Below, piece after piece: positions 1-6,030 of a stretch of 8,140 nt of DNA (positions are counted from its first letter, which is position 1; the number at the start of each line of letters is the position of its first letter). The position numbers and the translations under genes were made by a program. Under the pieces are notes generated by a model. The model did no database searches, was not told the origin of the DNA, and saw only the letters and a program-made list of their open reading frames with translations. The DNA comes from an uncultured Collinsella sp. (GTDB lineage: Bacteria; Actinomycetota; Coriobacteriia; Coriobacteriales; Coriobacteriaceae), in contig CABSBK010000037.1 in assembly GCA_902475865.1 (NCBI GenBank), positions 1 to 8,140 of the forward strand, in the 5' to 3' direction.

Positions 1-59
1 TGGCAAAACTGAAGCGACCCGCGTCTGCAGGTCGTGCACCGCCAGCGTGATTTGCACTT

Positions 60-290
60 GCGGTGGCACATGTTGCAATCAAGTATGGCAAAGATGCGCG
101 TGGCGCCCCATCCCTAACAATTGCACGGCCACGGTGAAGAGAGAGGCCCTTTCACCGTTTCACCGCTACGGTGCAAGCCCGGATACATCATTTGTGGCGC
201 ACTGTCGATACACTTGCTTTCAGACGTCGCCACTGTGGGCGCCGCCATCGAAGGTGGGTGACGAAGACCCCGGTGCCTGTGCACCGTGTT
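60..290 (+). ncRNA. cobalamin riboswitch-like leader
   Basis: This untranslated leader carries, in the right order and spacing, the conserved blocks of a class-I cobalamin riboswitch. GGTGCAAG-CCCGG at 170-182 matches the P4 region. CGCACTGT at 198-205 matches the CGCCACTGT block. GCCACTG at 229-235 followed by CGAAGG at 249-254 matches the ACTG...GGGAAGG internal loop. GACGAAGACC at 260-269, then GGTGCC at 272-277, resembles the B12 box (AGTCAGGAGACC-TGCC). GGCAC at 65-69 can pair with GTGCC at 273-277 as P1, giving about 210 nt, the usual size. An 8-bp hairpin, ACGGTGAA 131-138 with TTCACCGT 151-158, could be P3. The AGGGAA block normally just before GGTG is not recognisable and the B12 box is divergent, so this is either a variant or a chance resemblance. 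The boundaries are estimates. Confidence 0.6.
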
Positions 291-300
291 TTCCCACACG
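271..300 (+). promoter_or_regulatory. adjacent leader hairpins (possible expression platform)
   Basis: CGGTGC (271-276) and GCACCG (281-286) form a perfect 6-bp hairpin with loop CTGT. Just after it, CGTGT (285-289) and ACACG (296-300) form a 5-bp hairpin with loop TTTCCC. The first hairpin overlaps the GGTGCC segment needed for riboswitch P1, so the two folds would compete. Loop TTCCC can pair with GGGGA of the downstream Shine-Dalgarno. The only T-run is four bases and lies inside the second hairpin, so translational control is more likely than termination. Confidence 0.4.
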
Positions 301-308
301 TCGCCGTT

Positions 309-327
309 CAACCACAAGGGGAGGTTG
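309..327 (+). promoter_or_regulatory. Shine-Dalgarno within a small hairpin
   Basis: The ribosome binding site AAGGGGAGG (316-324) lies 6 nt before the ATG at 331 and fixes that start. CAACC (309-313) and GGTTG (323-327) form a perfect 5-bp stem, with most of the Shine-Dalgarno in the 9-nt loop and its last two bases in the stem. This suits translational control by the preceding leader. The pairing is seen directly; its regulatory role is inferred. Confidence 0.4.
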
Positions 328-330
328 CCA

Positions 331-1377
331 ATGAATAAGGAGCTTATGTTCGCATTGAGCAATGCAGAAGCTGTCGCATGCAGCGAGGGTGAGGTCGGCT
401 CAATCATGCACGCCGAGCTTGACGATATCGCCGACGCTGTCGAGTACGACAAACTCGGTTCGATTATGTTCAAGAGCGCGGGAACCGAGGAGAATCCGGT
501 TCGCATTCTGTTTACCGGCCACATGGACGAGGCCGGCTTTATGGTTCGCTACATTTCCGATATCGGCATGGTTCATGTAATCGGTGTGGGCGGTCCGCGT
601 AAGAACAGCGTTGAGAGCCAGATCGTGCGTATCAAGACGCGTAGCGGCGAGAAAGTGCGCGGCGTGTTGTTTGCCAAGCGCGATGCCGACGGCACTCCGA
701 CCGATATGTACATTGACTTTGGCTGCGAGACGGCCGAGGAGGTCCGTGAGCTGGGCATTGAGATTGGCGACTGGGGAACCTTTGCCGCCGAGTGTGAGCT
801 CAAGCCCGTGGGTGACATCCTGCTGGGCAAGGCGTTCGACGACCGCGCCGGTGTGTACGTGGTAACCGAGGCCATGAAGCGTCTGGCCAACACCCCACAC
901 GCAGCCGAGCTGTGGTTCGCCGGCTCTTCTTCTGAAGAGGTTGGCTGCCGCGGTGCTCAGACGGCCACGGCGCATCTGGATGCCGATATCGTCATTCCGG
1001 TGGATATTGCCAATCCGCCTGAGTTCGATCGCGGCTGGAATAACAGCCGCAAGAATGGTCACGGCCCCATGATCGTGCACTACGATCGCATGCACGTTCC
1101 CAACGAGAAGCTGCTGCACTTCATCGTGGACACCGCTGAGAAGAACAACATTCCCTTCCAGCGCGATCTGTTCAAGGGCGGCGGCACTGACGCCGGCACC
1201 GCTCACCTGGTGGGGGATGGCAAGCTGGCAACGGTGATCGGCGTACCTCTGCGCTACTGCCACGGCTCGTGGTCGGTCATGCGCGGTGCCGATCTGGACG
1301 CGGCAGTCGATCTGTTGTGCGCGCTGGCAACCTCGATCGATCGCGCCACCTATGAGGAGCTCAAGAGCTTCGAGTAG
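331..1377 (+). CDS. M42 family metallo-aminopeptidase (FrvX/YpdE/SgcX type)
   Basis: A 348-residue cytosolic enzyme expected to remove N-terminal residues from peptides using two metal ions, normally as a large tetrahedral oligomer. Family residues are visible: His64 and Asp66 in TGHMDEAGF, the bridging aspartate in GKAFDDRAG (Asp170/Asp171), the catalytic and metal-binding pair Glu202-Glu203 in SSSEEVGCRGA, Asp225 in VDIANPP, and the last metal ligand His311 in RYCHGSW. TDAG before that histidine is also typical. Length is normal for M42. The ATG at 331 is chosen because of its Shine-Dalgarno; an in-frame ATG at 286 lies inside the leader hairpins and has none. Relatives are often mislabelled endoglucanase or cellulase M. 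It is first in an operon with a cellobiose-type PTS and an M24 peptidase, as YpdE is in the E. coli fry cluster. The substrate cannot be told from sequence. Confidence 0.93.
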   Translation: MNKELMFALSNAEAVACSEGEVGSIMHAELDDIADAVEYDKLGSIMFKSAGTEENPVRILFTGHMDEAGFMVRYISDIGMVHVIGVGGPRKNSVESQIVRIKTRSGEKVRGVLFAKRDADGTPTDMYIDFGCETAEEVRELGIEIGDWGTFAAECELKPVGDILLGKAFDDRAGVYVVTEAMKRLANTPHAAELWFAGSSSEEVGCRGAQTATAHLDADIVIPVDIANPPEFDRGWNNSRKNGHGPMIVHYDRMHVPNEKLLHFIVDTAEKNNIPFQRDLFKGGGTDAGTAHLVGDGKLATVIGVPLRYCHGSWSVMRGADLDAAVDLLCALATSIDRATYEELKSFE

Positions 1378-1455
1378 CGCTCCGCAGTCAATGGTTTCAA
1401 TCGGGCACGCCGCCAAAATGATGACGCGCCCGCCGAGCAGAAAAGGATTTATTCG

Positions 1456-1782
1456 GTGGAAAACAACGAACAGCAGATTATGACCATCATCGGCTCTGCC
1501 GGTGCCAGCAAGGGCAAGGCGTTCGCCGCGCTCGCTTGCGTGCGCGAGCACGACTACGAGGGCGCCCGTGCGCTGCTCGCCGAGGCCAAGGAGGCCGACC
1601 TGGCCGCTCATGCCGCTCAGACCGAGGTGATTACCCAAGCCCTGTCTGGTGCCGAAAACGCCGATGCTGCAAGTCTGCTTATGGTCCACGCCCAGGATCA
1701 CTATATGACCTCTCAGCTCGCTCGCGATCTTATCGAGGAGATCGTCAAGATCTTCGAGGAGCGCGACGCCCAGGCCAAGTAG
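1456..1782 (+). CDS. PTS lactose/cellobiose family EIIA component
   Basis: A 108-residue soluble phosphocarrier. It takes phosphate from HPr on a histidine and passes it to the neighbouring IIB. The signature MVHAQDHYMTS near the C-terminus contains the phosphorylated His78 and Asp81, the aspartate that binds the metal at the centre of the trimer; both fall at the same positions as in LacA proteins. The fold is all helical, with two long predicted helices around residues 17-48 and a last one at about 84-105. Translation starts at GTG (1456), which has AAAAGGA 9 nt upstream; the next in-frame ATG, at residue 9, lacks a site. It follows the M42 gene after 78 nt and precedes IIB by 99 nt. Sugar specificity lies in IIC, so cellobiose, chitobiose or lactose are family names only here. 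Confidence 0.95.
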   Translation: MENNEQQIMTIIGSAGASKGKAFAALACVREHDYEGARALLAEAKEADLAAHAAQTEVITQALSGAENADAASLLMVHAQDHYMTSQLARDLIEEIVKIFEERDAQAK

Positions 1783-1801
1783 GCGTAGGACACGCGTCTG
1801 C

Positions 1802-1843
1802 GAAGGGGCGATGCGCGCCTCGATCGCTGCAGCCCGTCCCTTC
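1802..1843 (+). promoter_or_regulatory. intra-operon stem-loop between IIA and IIB
   Basis: GAAGGG (1802-1807) pairs with CCCTTC (1838-1843) and, inside, GCGAT (1808-1812) pairs with ATCGC (1823-1827), giving a bulged two-part stem. A T-rich stretch (CTGTCTTTATTTG) follows, but there is no clean T-run directly after the stem. It could be a weak terminator, an mRNA processing or stability element, or incidental. The 99-nt gap is the longest inside the PTS part of the operon. Confidence 0.3.
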
Positions 1844-1881
1844 TCAAACTGTCTTTATTTGTCGTTAGAAAGGACAAGACA

Positions 1882-2244
1882 ATGGCAAAGATGAACATCG
1901 TTCTGTGCTGTGCCGGTGGTTTTTCCACCACCATGCTGATGGATCGTATCAAACAGACGATCCATAACAGCCAGAAGCTCAACGACGATGACTTTGAGTT
2001 TAAGGCTATCGCCGCCGACCTGCTCGATCAGGAGATCGATCACATGGACGCGCTGATTATGGGTCCCCAAATCGCCCATAAGTTCGAGTCCATCAGGCCC
2101 CTGATCGAGCCGCGTCACATCCCGTACGTGATCGTCGATCAGGAGACCTACGGCAAGATGGACGGCGCTACCGTGTTCAAGCAGCTGCTCATCGCTAAGA
2201 AAAAGGCTGACATGGCCCGCGAGGCCACCAAGGCAAACCAGTAA
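1882..2244 (+). CDS. PTS lactose/cellobiose family EIIB component
   Basis: A 120-residue soluble protein that accepts phosphate from IIA on a cysteine and donates it to the sugar bound by IIC. The N-terminal strand and P-loop read NIVLCCAGGFSTTML, matching the CSAGMST signature of cellobiose IIB proteins. Alignment makes Cys9 the phosphorylated residue; Cys10 is an extra neighbour where serine or alanine is more usual. The rest fits the alpha/beta fold, with the MGPQIAHKF strand-loop near residues 55-63 and VIVDQETYGKMDG near 92-104. The start at 1882 has AGAAAGGA 7 nt upstream. The length is slightly above the usual 100-105 because of a charged C-terminal tail (KKKADMAREATKANQ). It lies 39 nt before IIC and belongs to the same system. 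Confidence 0.95.
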   Translation: MAKMNIVLCCAGGFSTTMLMDRIKQTIHNSQKLNDDDFEFKAIAADLLDQEIDHMDALIMGPQIAHKFESIRPLIEPRHIPYVIVDQETYGKMDGATVFKQLLIAKKKADMAREATKANQ

Positions 2245-2283
2245 ACCCCTGTCTGATATTCCCTGAAATGGAGGATGCGACGT

Positions 2284-3642
2284 ATGTCGGAGACTGTAGA
2301 GAAAAAGCAGAGTGCCTTCGATAAGTTCGAAAACCTGCTGAACACCTATCTTGGCCCTGTTGCCGAGAAGATGGACAAGCAGCGTCACCTGTCCGCAGTT
2401 AAGAAGGCCATGATCGCCATGACCCCTCTGCTGCTGATCGGTTCGTTCTGCCTGATCCCAGCCGCCATTCCCAACATGATTGGCGAGACCAACCCCATCT
2501 CCGTTTGGATTCTGAACAACACCCAGTACTTCGATTTGGCCTACAACGTTTCCATGGGTCTGATGTCGGTCTTCGTTTCCGTCGTTACCGCCTATCACCT
2601 GGCCAAGTCCTATGACCTGGACATCCCTGGCTCCATGTCCATGGCTCTCGTTGGCTTCCTACTGCTTGGCATGGAAATGGACGAGGCCGGCGGCATCGCG
2701 CTGGGCGGCATGGGCTCCAAGGGCCTGTTCGTTTCCATGGTTGCCTCGCTGCTCGCAGTCGAGGTGTATCGTTGGTGCAAGAAGCGACACTTTACCATCA
2801 AGATGCCCGATACCGTGCCCGACTTTATTTCGAGCTCCTTTGAGATTATCCCGGTCACCGCTATCGTCATCGGCCTGTTCTTGGGCGTCCGTGTTTTGTG
2901 CCAGGGCGTTTTCGGCATCATGCCCAACGAGATCTTCTCAATCATCTTGGCCCCGCTCGTCGGTTCGATGGACAGCCCGCTTGCCGTTACCTTCTACCAC
3001 ATCCTGCGCTGCTTCATCTTCTTCTTCGGTATTCACCCCTCTGTTCTGTCCCCGATCGTTCAGCCGATCTCCACGCAGTTCCTGGCTGAGAACATCGCTG
3101 CGGTTCAGGGCGGCGGTGTCGCTACCCACATCTTCACCCCTGGTCCCATGTCTGCGTTTGGCGGTTTCACCGGACTGGGCGTGACCATGGGCGTTGTTAT
3201 CTGGTTCATGTTCTCCAAGTCCAAGGCTCAGCGCGAGATTGGCCGCATCGCCTTCATCCCGTCGCTGTTCGGCGTAAACGAGCCGATTCTGTTCGGTGCT
3301 CCGATTGTTCTGAACCCGATCTTCTTCATCCCGTTCGTTATCTTTGGCGGCATTCTGTCCTCCATTCCGTTCTGGTTCATGAGCTGGGGTTGGGTGCCCT
3401 GCTCCACCTTCACGCCTCCCTACGTCGGTGTGTTCCTGGAGGGCTTCCTGACCAACATGTCTTGGACGTCGATTGTGGCCAACGTGGTCCAGCTGGTCCT
3501 TGCGCTGATCGTGTACTACCCGTTCTGCAAGGTTGCCGAGAAGCGTGCACTGGCTGAAGAGGCCCGTGTGGCGGCTGAGAAGCATTCCGAGATTTCTGCC
3601 GAAGATGCGGCGTTGCTCGAGGATCTTGATCTTGACTTCTAG
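2284..3642 (+). CDS. PTS cellobiose family EIIC permease
   Basis: A 452-residue integral membrane transporter that binds the sugar outside and releases it as a phosphosugar inside, with phosphate from IIB. It shows about ten hydrophobic segments and the family landmarks MPDTVPDFISSSFEIIP, His251 in FFFGIHPSVLSP, and Asn332-Glu333-Pro334 in GVNEPILFGAPIVLNP. His251 and Glu333 correspond to the substrate-binding histidine and glutamate of the ChbC structure. The start is set at 2284 because GGAGG (2270-2274) lies 9 nt upstream; the ATG at 2275 directly abuts that site. The C-terminus adds a coiled, charged tail ending in acidic LLEDLDLDF. IIA, IIB and IIC are separate single-domain proteins. 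Family members carry cellobiose, chitobiose, lactose and other diglycosides; this one's substrate is unknown and no glycosidase lies nearby. Confidence 0.95.
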   Translation: MSETVEKKQSAFDKFENLLNTYLGPVAEKMDKQRHLSAVKKAMIAMTPLLLIGSFCLIPAAIPNMIGETNPISVWILNNTQYFDLAYNVSMGLMSVFVSVVTAYHLAKSYDLDIPGSMSMALVGFLLLGMEMDEAGGIALGGMGSKGLFVSMVASLLAVEVYRWCKKRHFTIKMPDTVPDFISSSFEIIPVTAIVIGLFLGVRVLCQGVFGIMPNEIFSIILAPLVGSMDSPLAVTFYHILRCFIFFFGIHPSVLSPIVQPISTQFLAENIAAVQGGGVATHIFTPGPMSAFGGFTGLGVTMGVVIWFMFSKSKAQREIGRIAFIPSLFGVNEPILFGAPIVLNPIFFIPFVIFGGILSSIPFWFMSWGWVPCSTFTPPYVGVFLEGFLTNMSWTSIVANVVQLVLALIVYYPFCKVAEKRALAEEARVAAEKHSEISAEDAALLEDLDLDF

Positions 3643-3690
3643 TCAACTGAAATAGCCGGTGCCTGTACCTGCTGATTTCGAAAGCATGAA

Positions 3691-3730
3691 AGCCCGGCGA
3701 TGGGGGAGTGACCTCATTGTCGGGCTCCTT
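3691..3730 (+). terminator. partial intra-operon terminator or stability hairpin after IIC
   Basis: AGCCCGGCGATG (3691-3702) pairs with CATTGTCGGGCT (3715-3726) as a 12-bp stem with two G-U pairs and a 12-nt loop. It is followed by CCTTTG, a poor T-tract. The hairpin ends just before the AAAGG ribosome binding site of the M24 gene, so it probably lets part of the transcription through, or protects the upstream PTS message. Confidence 0.55.
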
Positions 3731-3748
3731 TGAAAGGCGATACGTTCG

Positions 3749-4822
3749 ATGAACGCACATGTGGACAATATTTATACCTTCTTGGACGAGCACAAGCTCG
3801 ATGCGCTGTTAATCAAGAGCAAGACCATGAAGCGCTATCTGGGCACGTTGACCGGCAGCGGTTGCAAGGTGCTCTTTACGCGCGACCGTGGTTTTCTCAT
3901 CATGGACGGCCGTTACGTGAACGAGGCTCGGGAACGCGAATTCGATCTGGAGTTTCGTGTCCACGAGCAGGGGACGAGCTATCTGGCCGAGCTTGAGCGT
4001 GCACTCAAAGAGTGTGGCTGCTCTACGTTGGGCATCGAGGAGTCCGAAATCACGATTTCGGAATACCGCAACTTGGAAGGCTTGGGCCTTGACATCACGC
4101 TGCTGGGCAGCGAGATGGCGTTGATGCGCTTGCGCAAGGATGAAGCCGAGATCGCGGCGGTTCAGCATGCGGTCGATGTTGCCGACGACGTGTACGCCAA
4201 GACGACCGAGCGGCTGCACGTGGGTATGACCGAATTTGAAATCTCTGCGCTCGTGCACTATTACTCGATTGCCGCTGGTGCCGAGGCAATGTCGTTCGAT
4301 ACTATCGTTGCCACCGGCGAGCGCAGCGCCATGCCTCACGGTCGTCCTACCGACCGCAGGGTCCAGGCGCACGAACCGATTCTGATCGACTTCGGCGTGC
4401 AGATCAACGGCTATCAGTCCGATATGACGCGCGTGTGCTTCCTTGGCGCCCCGACCGACCAGATGGCTCATGTGTACGAGACTGTTTTGAATGCTCACCT
4501 TGCAGGTATCGATGCTATTCGTTGTGGTGTGGTGGCGCGCGATGTGGATGCGGCCGCGCGTCGTGTTATTACCAAGGCGGGGTATGGTGAGTATTTCACC
4601 CATGGACTTGGTCACGGTATCGGCATGGGTGGCGACTTGCCACTGTTGAACACCTCTGGTGACATCGTGCTCGACAACGGAATGATTATGTCCTGCGAGC
4701 CGGGCGTGTATATTCCTGGAGTCGGCGGCGTGCGTATTGAGGACGACGTGTTGCTGAAAGACGGCGTTTCATGCCCGCTCAACCATACCGACAAACAGTT
4801 GCGTATTCTCGATGTGAGGTAG
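3749..4822 (+). CDS. M24 family Xaa-Pro-type peptidase with altered active site
   Basis: A 357-residue cytosolic protein with a creatinase-type N-terminal domain (about 1-130) and a pita-bread catalytic domain. The five metal ligands are all present: Asp214 (LIDFGVQ), Asp225 (SDMTR), His289 (GHGIG), Glu317 (CEPGVY) and Glu331 (RIEDD). The first catalytic histidine is His197 in MPHGRPT. The usual HExP motif that follows GHGIG is missing: the sequence reads GIGMGGDLP, putting Asp296 where the second catalytic histidine should be. Family members cleave an N-terminal residue before proline, or dipeptides ending in proline; activity here may be changed. AAAGG (3733-3737) lies 11 nt before the ATG. 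It is downstream of the PTS genes and partners the M42 peptidase, as YpdF does YpdE in E. coli. The RDD gene follows after 3 nt. Confidence 0.9.
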   Translation: MNAHVDNIYTFLDEHKLDALLIKSKTMKRYLGTLTGSGCKVLFTRDRGFLIMDGRYVNEAREREFDLEFRVHEQGTSYLAELERALKECGCSTLGIEESEITISEYRNLEGLGLDITLLGSEMALMRLRKDEAEIAAVQHAVDVADDVYAKTTERLHVGMTEFEISALVHYYSIAAGAEAMSFDTIVATGERSAMPHGRPTDRRVQAHEPILIDFGVQINGYQSDMTRVCFLGAPTDQMAHVYETVLNAHLAGIDAIRCGVVARDVDAAARRVITKAGYGEYFTHGLGHGIGMGGDLPLLNTSGDIVLDNGMIMSCEPGVYIPGVGGVRIEDDVLLKDGVSCPLNHTDKQLRILDVR

Positions 4823-4825
4823 CGC

Positions 4826-5512
4826 ATGACTAAAAAACGCAAGAAACAGCGACGTGAGGCGAGCGCGGAGCAGGCACCTTCTGCTGCGACGAGCATTGCA
4901 AGCGAGACCCATAAGGAATCGAATGCCGATGCATGCTCGATTCTGTCGGCGCCCCCGCTGTCACGTTTGTACGCCTACGTTATCGACTGGATTTTGGGTG
5001 GCATTGTCTCTGGTTTGCCGGCCGTGATGGTTTATCTTGTGCTGACCCATAAGAACGAGATGTTCACCGACCTATACGTGTTCGAGGCAATGGGATATCG
5101 CTGGAGCGTCGGCATTGTGGTCGGACTTTTGTGCGTGCTTGCCGCCATCGCATACTTTGTGCTGATTCCGTTGCTGGTGTGGCCGGGGCAGACTCCGGGC
5201 AAGCGTATTGCGCATGTGCGTGTCGCCACACTTGATGGCAGCTTGCCTTCTATTGGACGCTTGATCTGGCGCCAGGTTATCGTGGGCTTTTTGCTCGAAG
5301 GCAGCGGGTACGTGGTGTCCCGGTATATTCGCGAGATGGCGGTGCTCATCACCCGCGTTGACGTGAATTATTACTGGGAGATCGCGGGTATGATTGTTAC
5401 GGCGGTGTCGCTGCTCATGTTCCTGATTATCCCGGCTCGTCGCTGCGTTCACGATTACCTGGCTGGCACGTGCGTGGTTCCCGCTGAGGGACATCCGCTG
5501 TATCAGGGGTAG
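4826..5512 (+). CDS. RDD family membrane protein
   Basis: A 228-residue inner-membrane protein of unknown function. Residues 1-43 are a polar, basic, low-complexity cytoplasmic tail (MTKKRKKQRREAS...). Hydrophobic segments lie at about 50-73, 93-118, 148-165 and 182-203. RDD-domain hallmarks are Arg47 and Asp54 in the first segment (SRLYAYVIDW), QTPGKR at 122-127 before a VRVATLDG strand, and RRCVHDYLAGTCVV near the end, which matches the family's closing hDxlagTxVV. Some RDD proteins are reported as sodium or proton antiporters, but most are uncharacterised, so no role is assigned. The start codon is 3 nt after the M24 stop, and its GAGG site (4816-4819) lies inside the end of that gene, so the two are probably translationally coupled. 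Confidence 0.88.
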   Translation: MTKKRKKQRREASAEQAPSAATSIASETHKESNADACSILSAPPLSRLYAYVIDWILGGIVSGLPAVMVYLVLTHKNEMFTDLYVFEAMGYRWSVGIVVGLLCVLAAIAYFVLIPLLVWPGQTPGKRIAHVRVATLDGSLPSIGRLIWRQVIVGFLLEGSGYVVSRYIREMAVLITRVDVNYYWEIAGMIVTAVSLLMFLIIPARRCVHDYLAGTCVVPAEGHPLYQG

Positions 5513-5553
5513 TCGACTGTGGATTTGTCGCGGCGACGTTGCCCGCGGTCTTC

Positions 5554-5589
5554 TTGTTGTTGGTTACATATGTGATGTTCGGTATGTAT
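5554..5589 (+). promoter_or_regulatory. possible weak promoter upstream of HPr gene
   Basis: The 141-nt gap before HPr is the largest between genes of the operon and is locally AT-richer. TTGGTT (5560-5565) and TATGTA (5583-5588) are 17 nt apart and loosely resemble -35 and -10 boxes. The match is poor (only the first three bases of each), so this is a suggestion that HPr may also be transcribed on its own. Confidence 0.2.
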
Positions 5590-5653
5590 CTGCCTTGCCT
5601 AACGTGTGCGTTGGGGTAAAAGGATTGCTCGGTCTATTACGAAGGAGTTAGAA

Positions 5654-5926
5654 ATGTACAATAAGATTGTTATGGTCGTTAACCCCACTGGTCTTCACGC
5701 CCGCCCTGCGGCGACGCTGGCGACCGAGGCTGCGAAGTTTGTCTCGAAGATTGAGGTCCGCAACGCCTCCAGGGATGGCGACTTCAAGGACGCTAAGTCC
5801 ATGATCGCTATCATGACCTCAGGTATTACCCAGAACGATAAGGTTGAGTTGCGTGCCGAGGGCGACGACGAGATTGCCGCCGTGGACACGTTGGTCGCTC
5901 TTATTGAGGGTGGCTTCGGCGAGTAG
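5654..5926 (+). CDS. ptsH: PTS phosphocarrier protein HPr
   Basis: A 90-residue cytosolic protein that carries phosphate from Enzyme I to all sugar-specific IIA proteins. The active-site motif NPTGLHARPA contains the phosphorylated His15 and its partner Arg17. KDAKSMIAIM contains Ser49, equivalent to Ser46 of Firmicute HPr, the regulatory site of HPr kinase. Two extra residues before it explain the shifted number. The start at 5654 has GAAGGAG six nt upstream; an in-frame ATG at 5606 has none. The length is normal (85-90). It is the last gene of the group and would serve the PTS encoded upstream; Enzyme I is not in the window. Having both His15 and Ser49 favours a general HPr over a specialised NPr- or DhaM-like paralogue. 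Confidence 0.93.
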   Translation: MYNKIVMVVNPTGLHARPAATLATEAAKFVSKIEVRNASRDGDFKDAKSMIAIMTSGITQNDKVELRAEGDDEIAAVDTLVALIEGGFGE

Positions 5927-5941
5927 CATGCTCTCGATGGG

Positions 5942-5974
5942 GGCGCCGCGCATGTTTGCGCGCCGTCGGCTTTT
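5942..5974 (+). terminator. Rho-independent terminator after HPr (first)
   Basis: GGCG-C-CGCGCA (5942-5952) pairs with TGCGCG-C-CGTC (5957-5967) around a TGTT loop, with one C-C mismatch and a G-U pair. TTTT follows at 5971-5974 after GGC. It begins 16 nt past the HPr stop codon. Confidence 0.6.
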
Positions 5975-5993
5975 GGTAGAGACGCCTTTATCG

Positions 5994-6030
5994 ATACCCT
6001 TCTCCGGGCAAACGGGGAAGGGTATTTTGT
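5994..6030 (+). terminator. Rho-independent terminator after HPr (second, strong)
   Basis: ATACCCTTCTCCG (5994-6006) pairs along all 13 bases with CGGGGAAGGGTAT (6013-6025), with one G-U pair and loop GGCAAA. It is followed directly by TTTTGTT. The T-run lies on the plus-strand side only, so it ends the PTS/HPr transcript and backs up the terminator just before it. Confidence 0.85.

Noticed and set aside
286..330. Upstream ATG for the M42 protein
   Set aside because: It has no Shine-Dalgarno and lies in the leader hairpins; the ATG at 331 has AAGGGGAGG at ideal spacing and matches the family length.
181..331. T-box leader
   Set aside because: There is no TGGNACCGCG T-box sequence and no tRNA-synthetase or amino-acid gene downstream.
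400..1701. Long open frame on the minus strand opposite the M42 and IIA genes
   Set aside because: It lies across two well-supported plus-strand genes, has no family motif or ribosome binding site, and such antisense frames are common with GC-rich third codon positions.
2275..2283. ATG at 2275 as start of IIC
   Set aside because: It abuts the GGAGG site with no spacer; the ATG at 2284 is at the correct distance.
3809..4615. Open frame of 268 codons on the minus strand opposite the M24 gene
   Set aside because: It is a mirror of the conserved M24 coding sequence and shows no recognisable domain.
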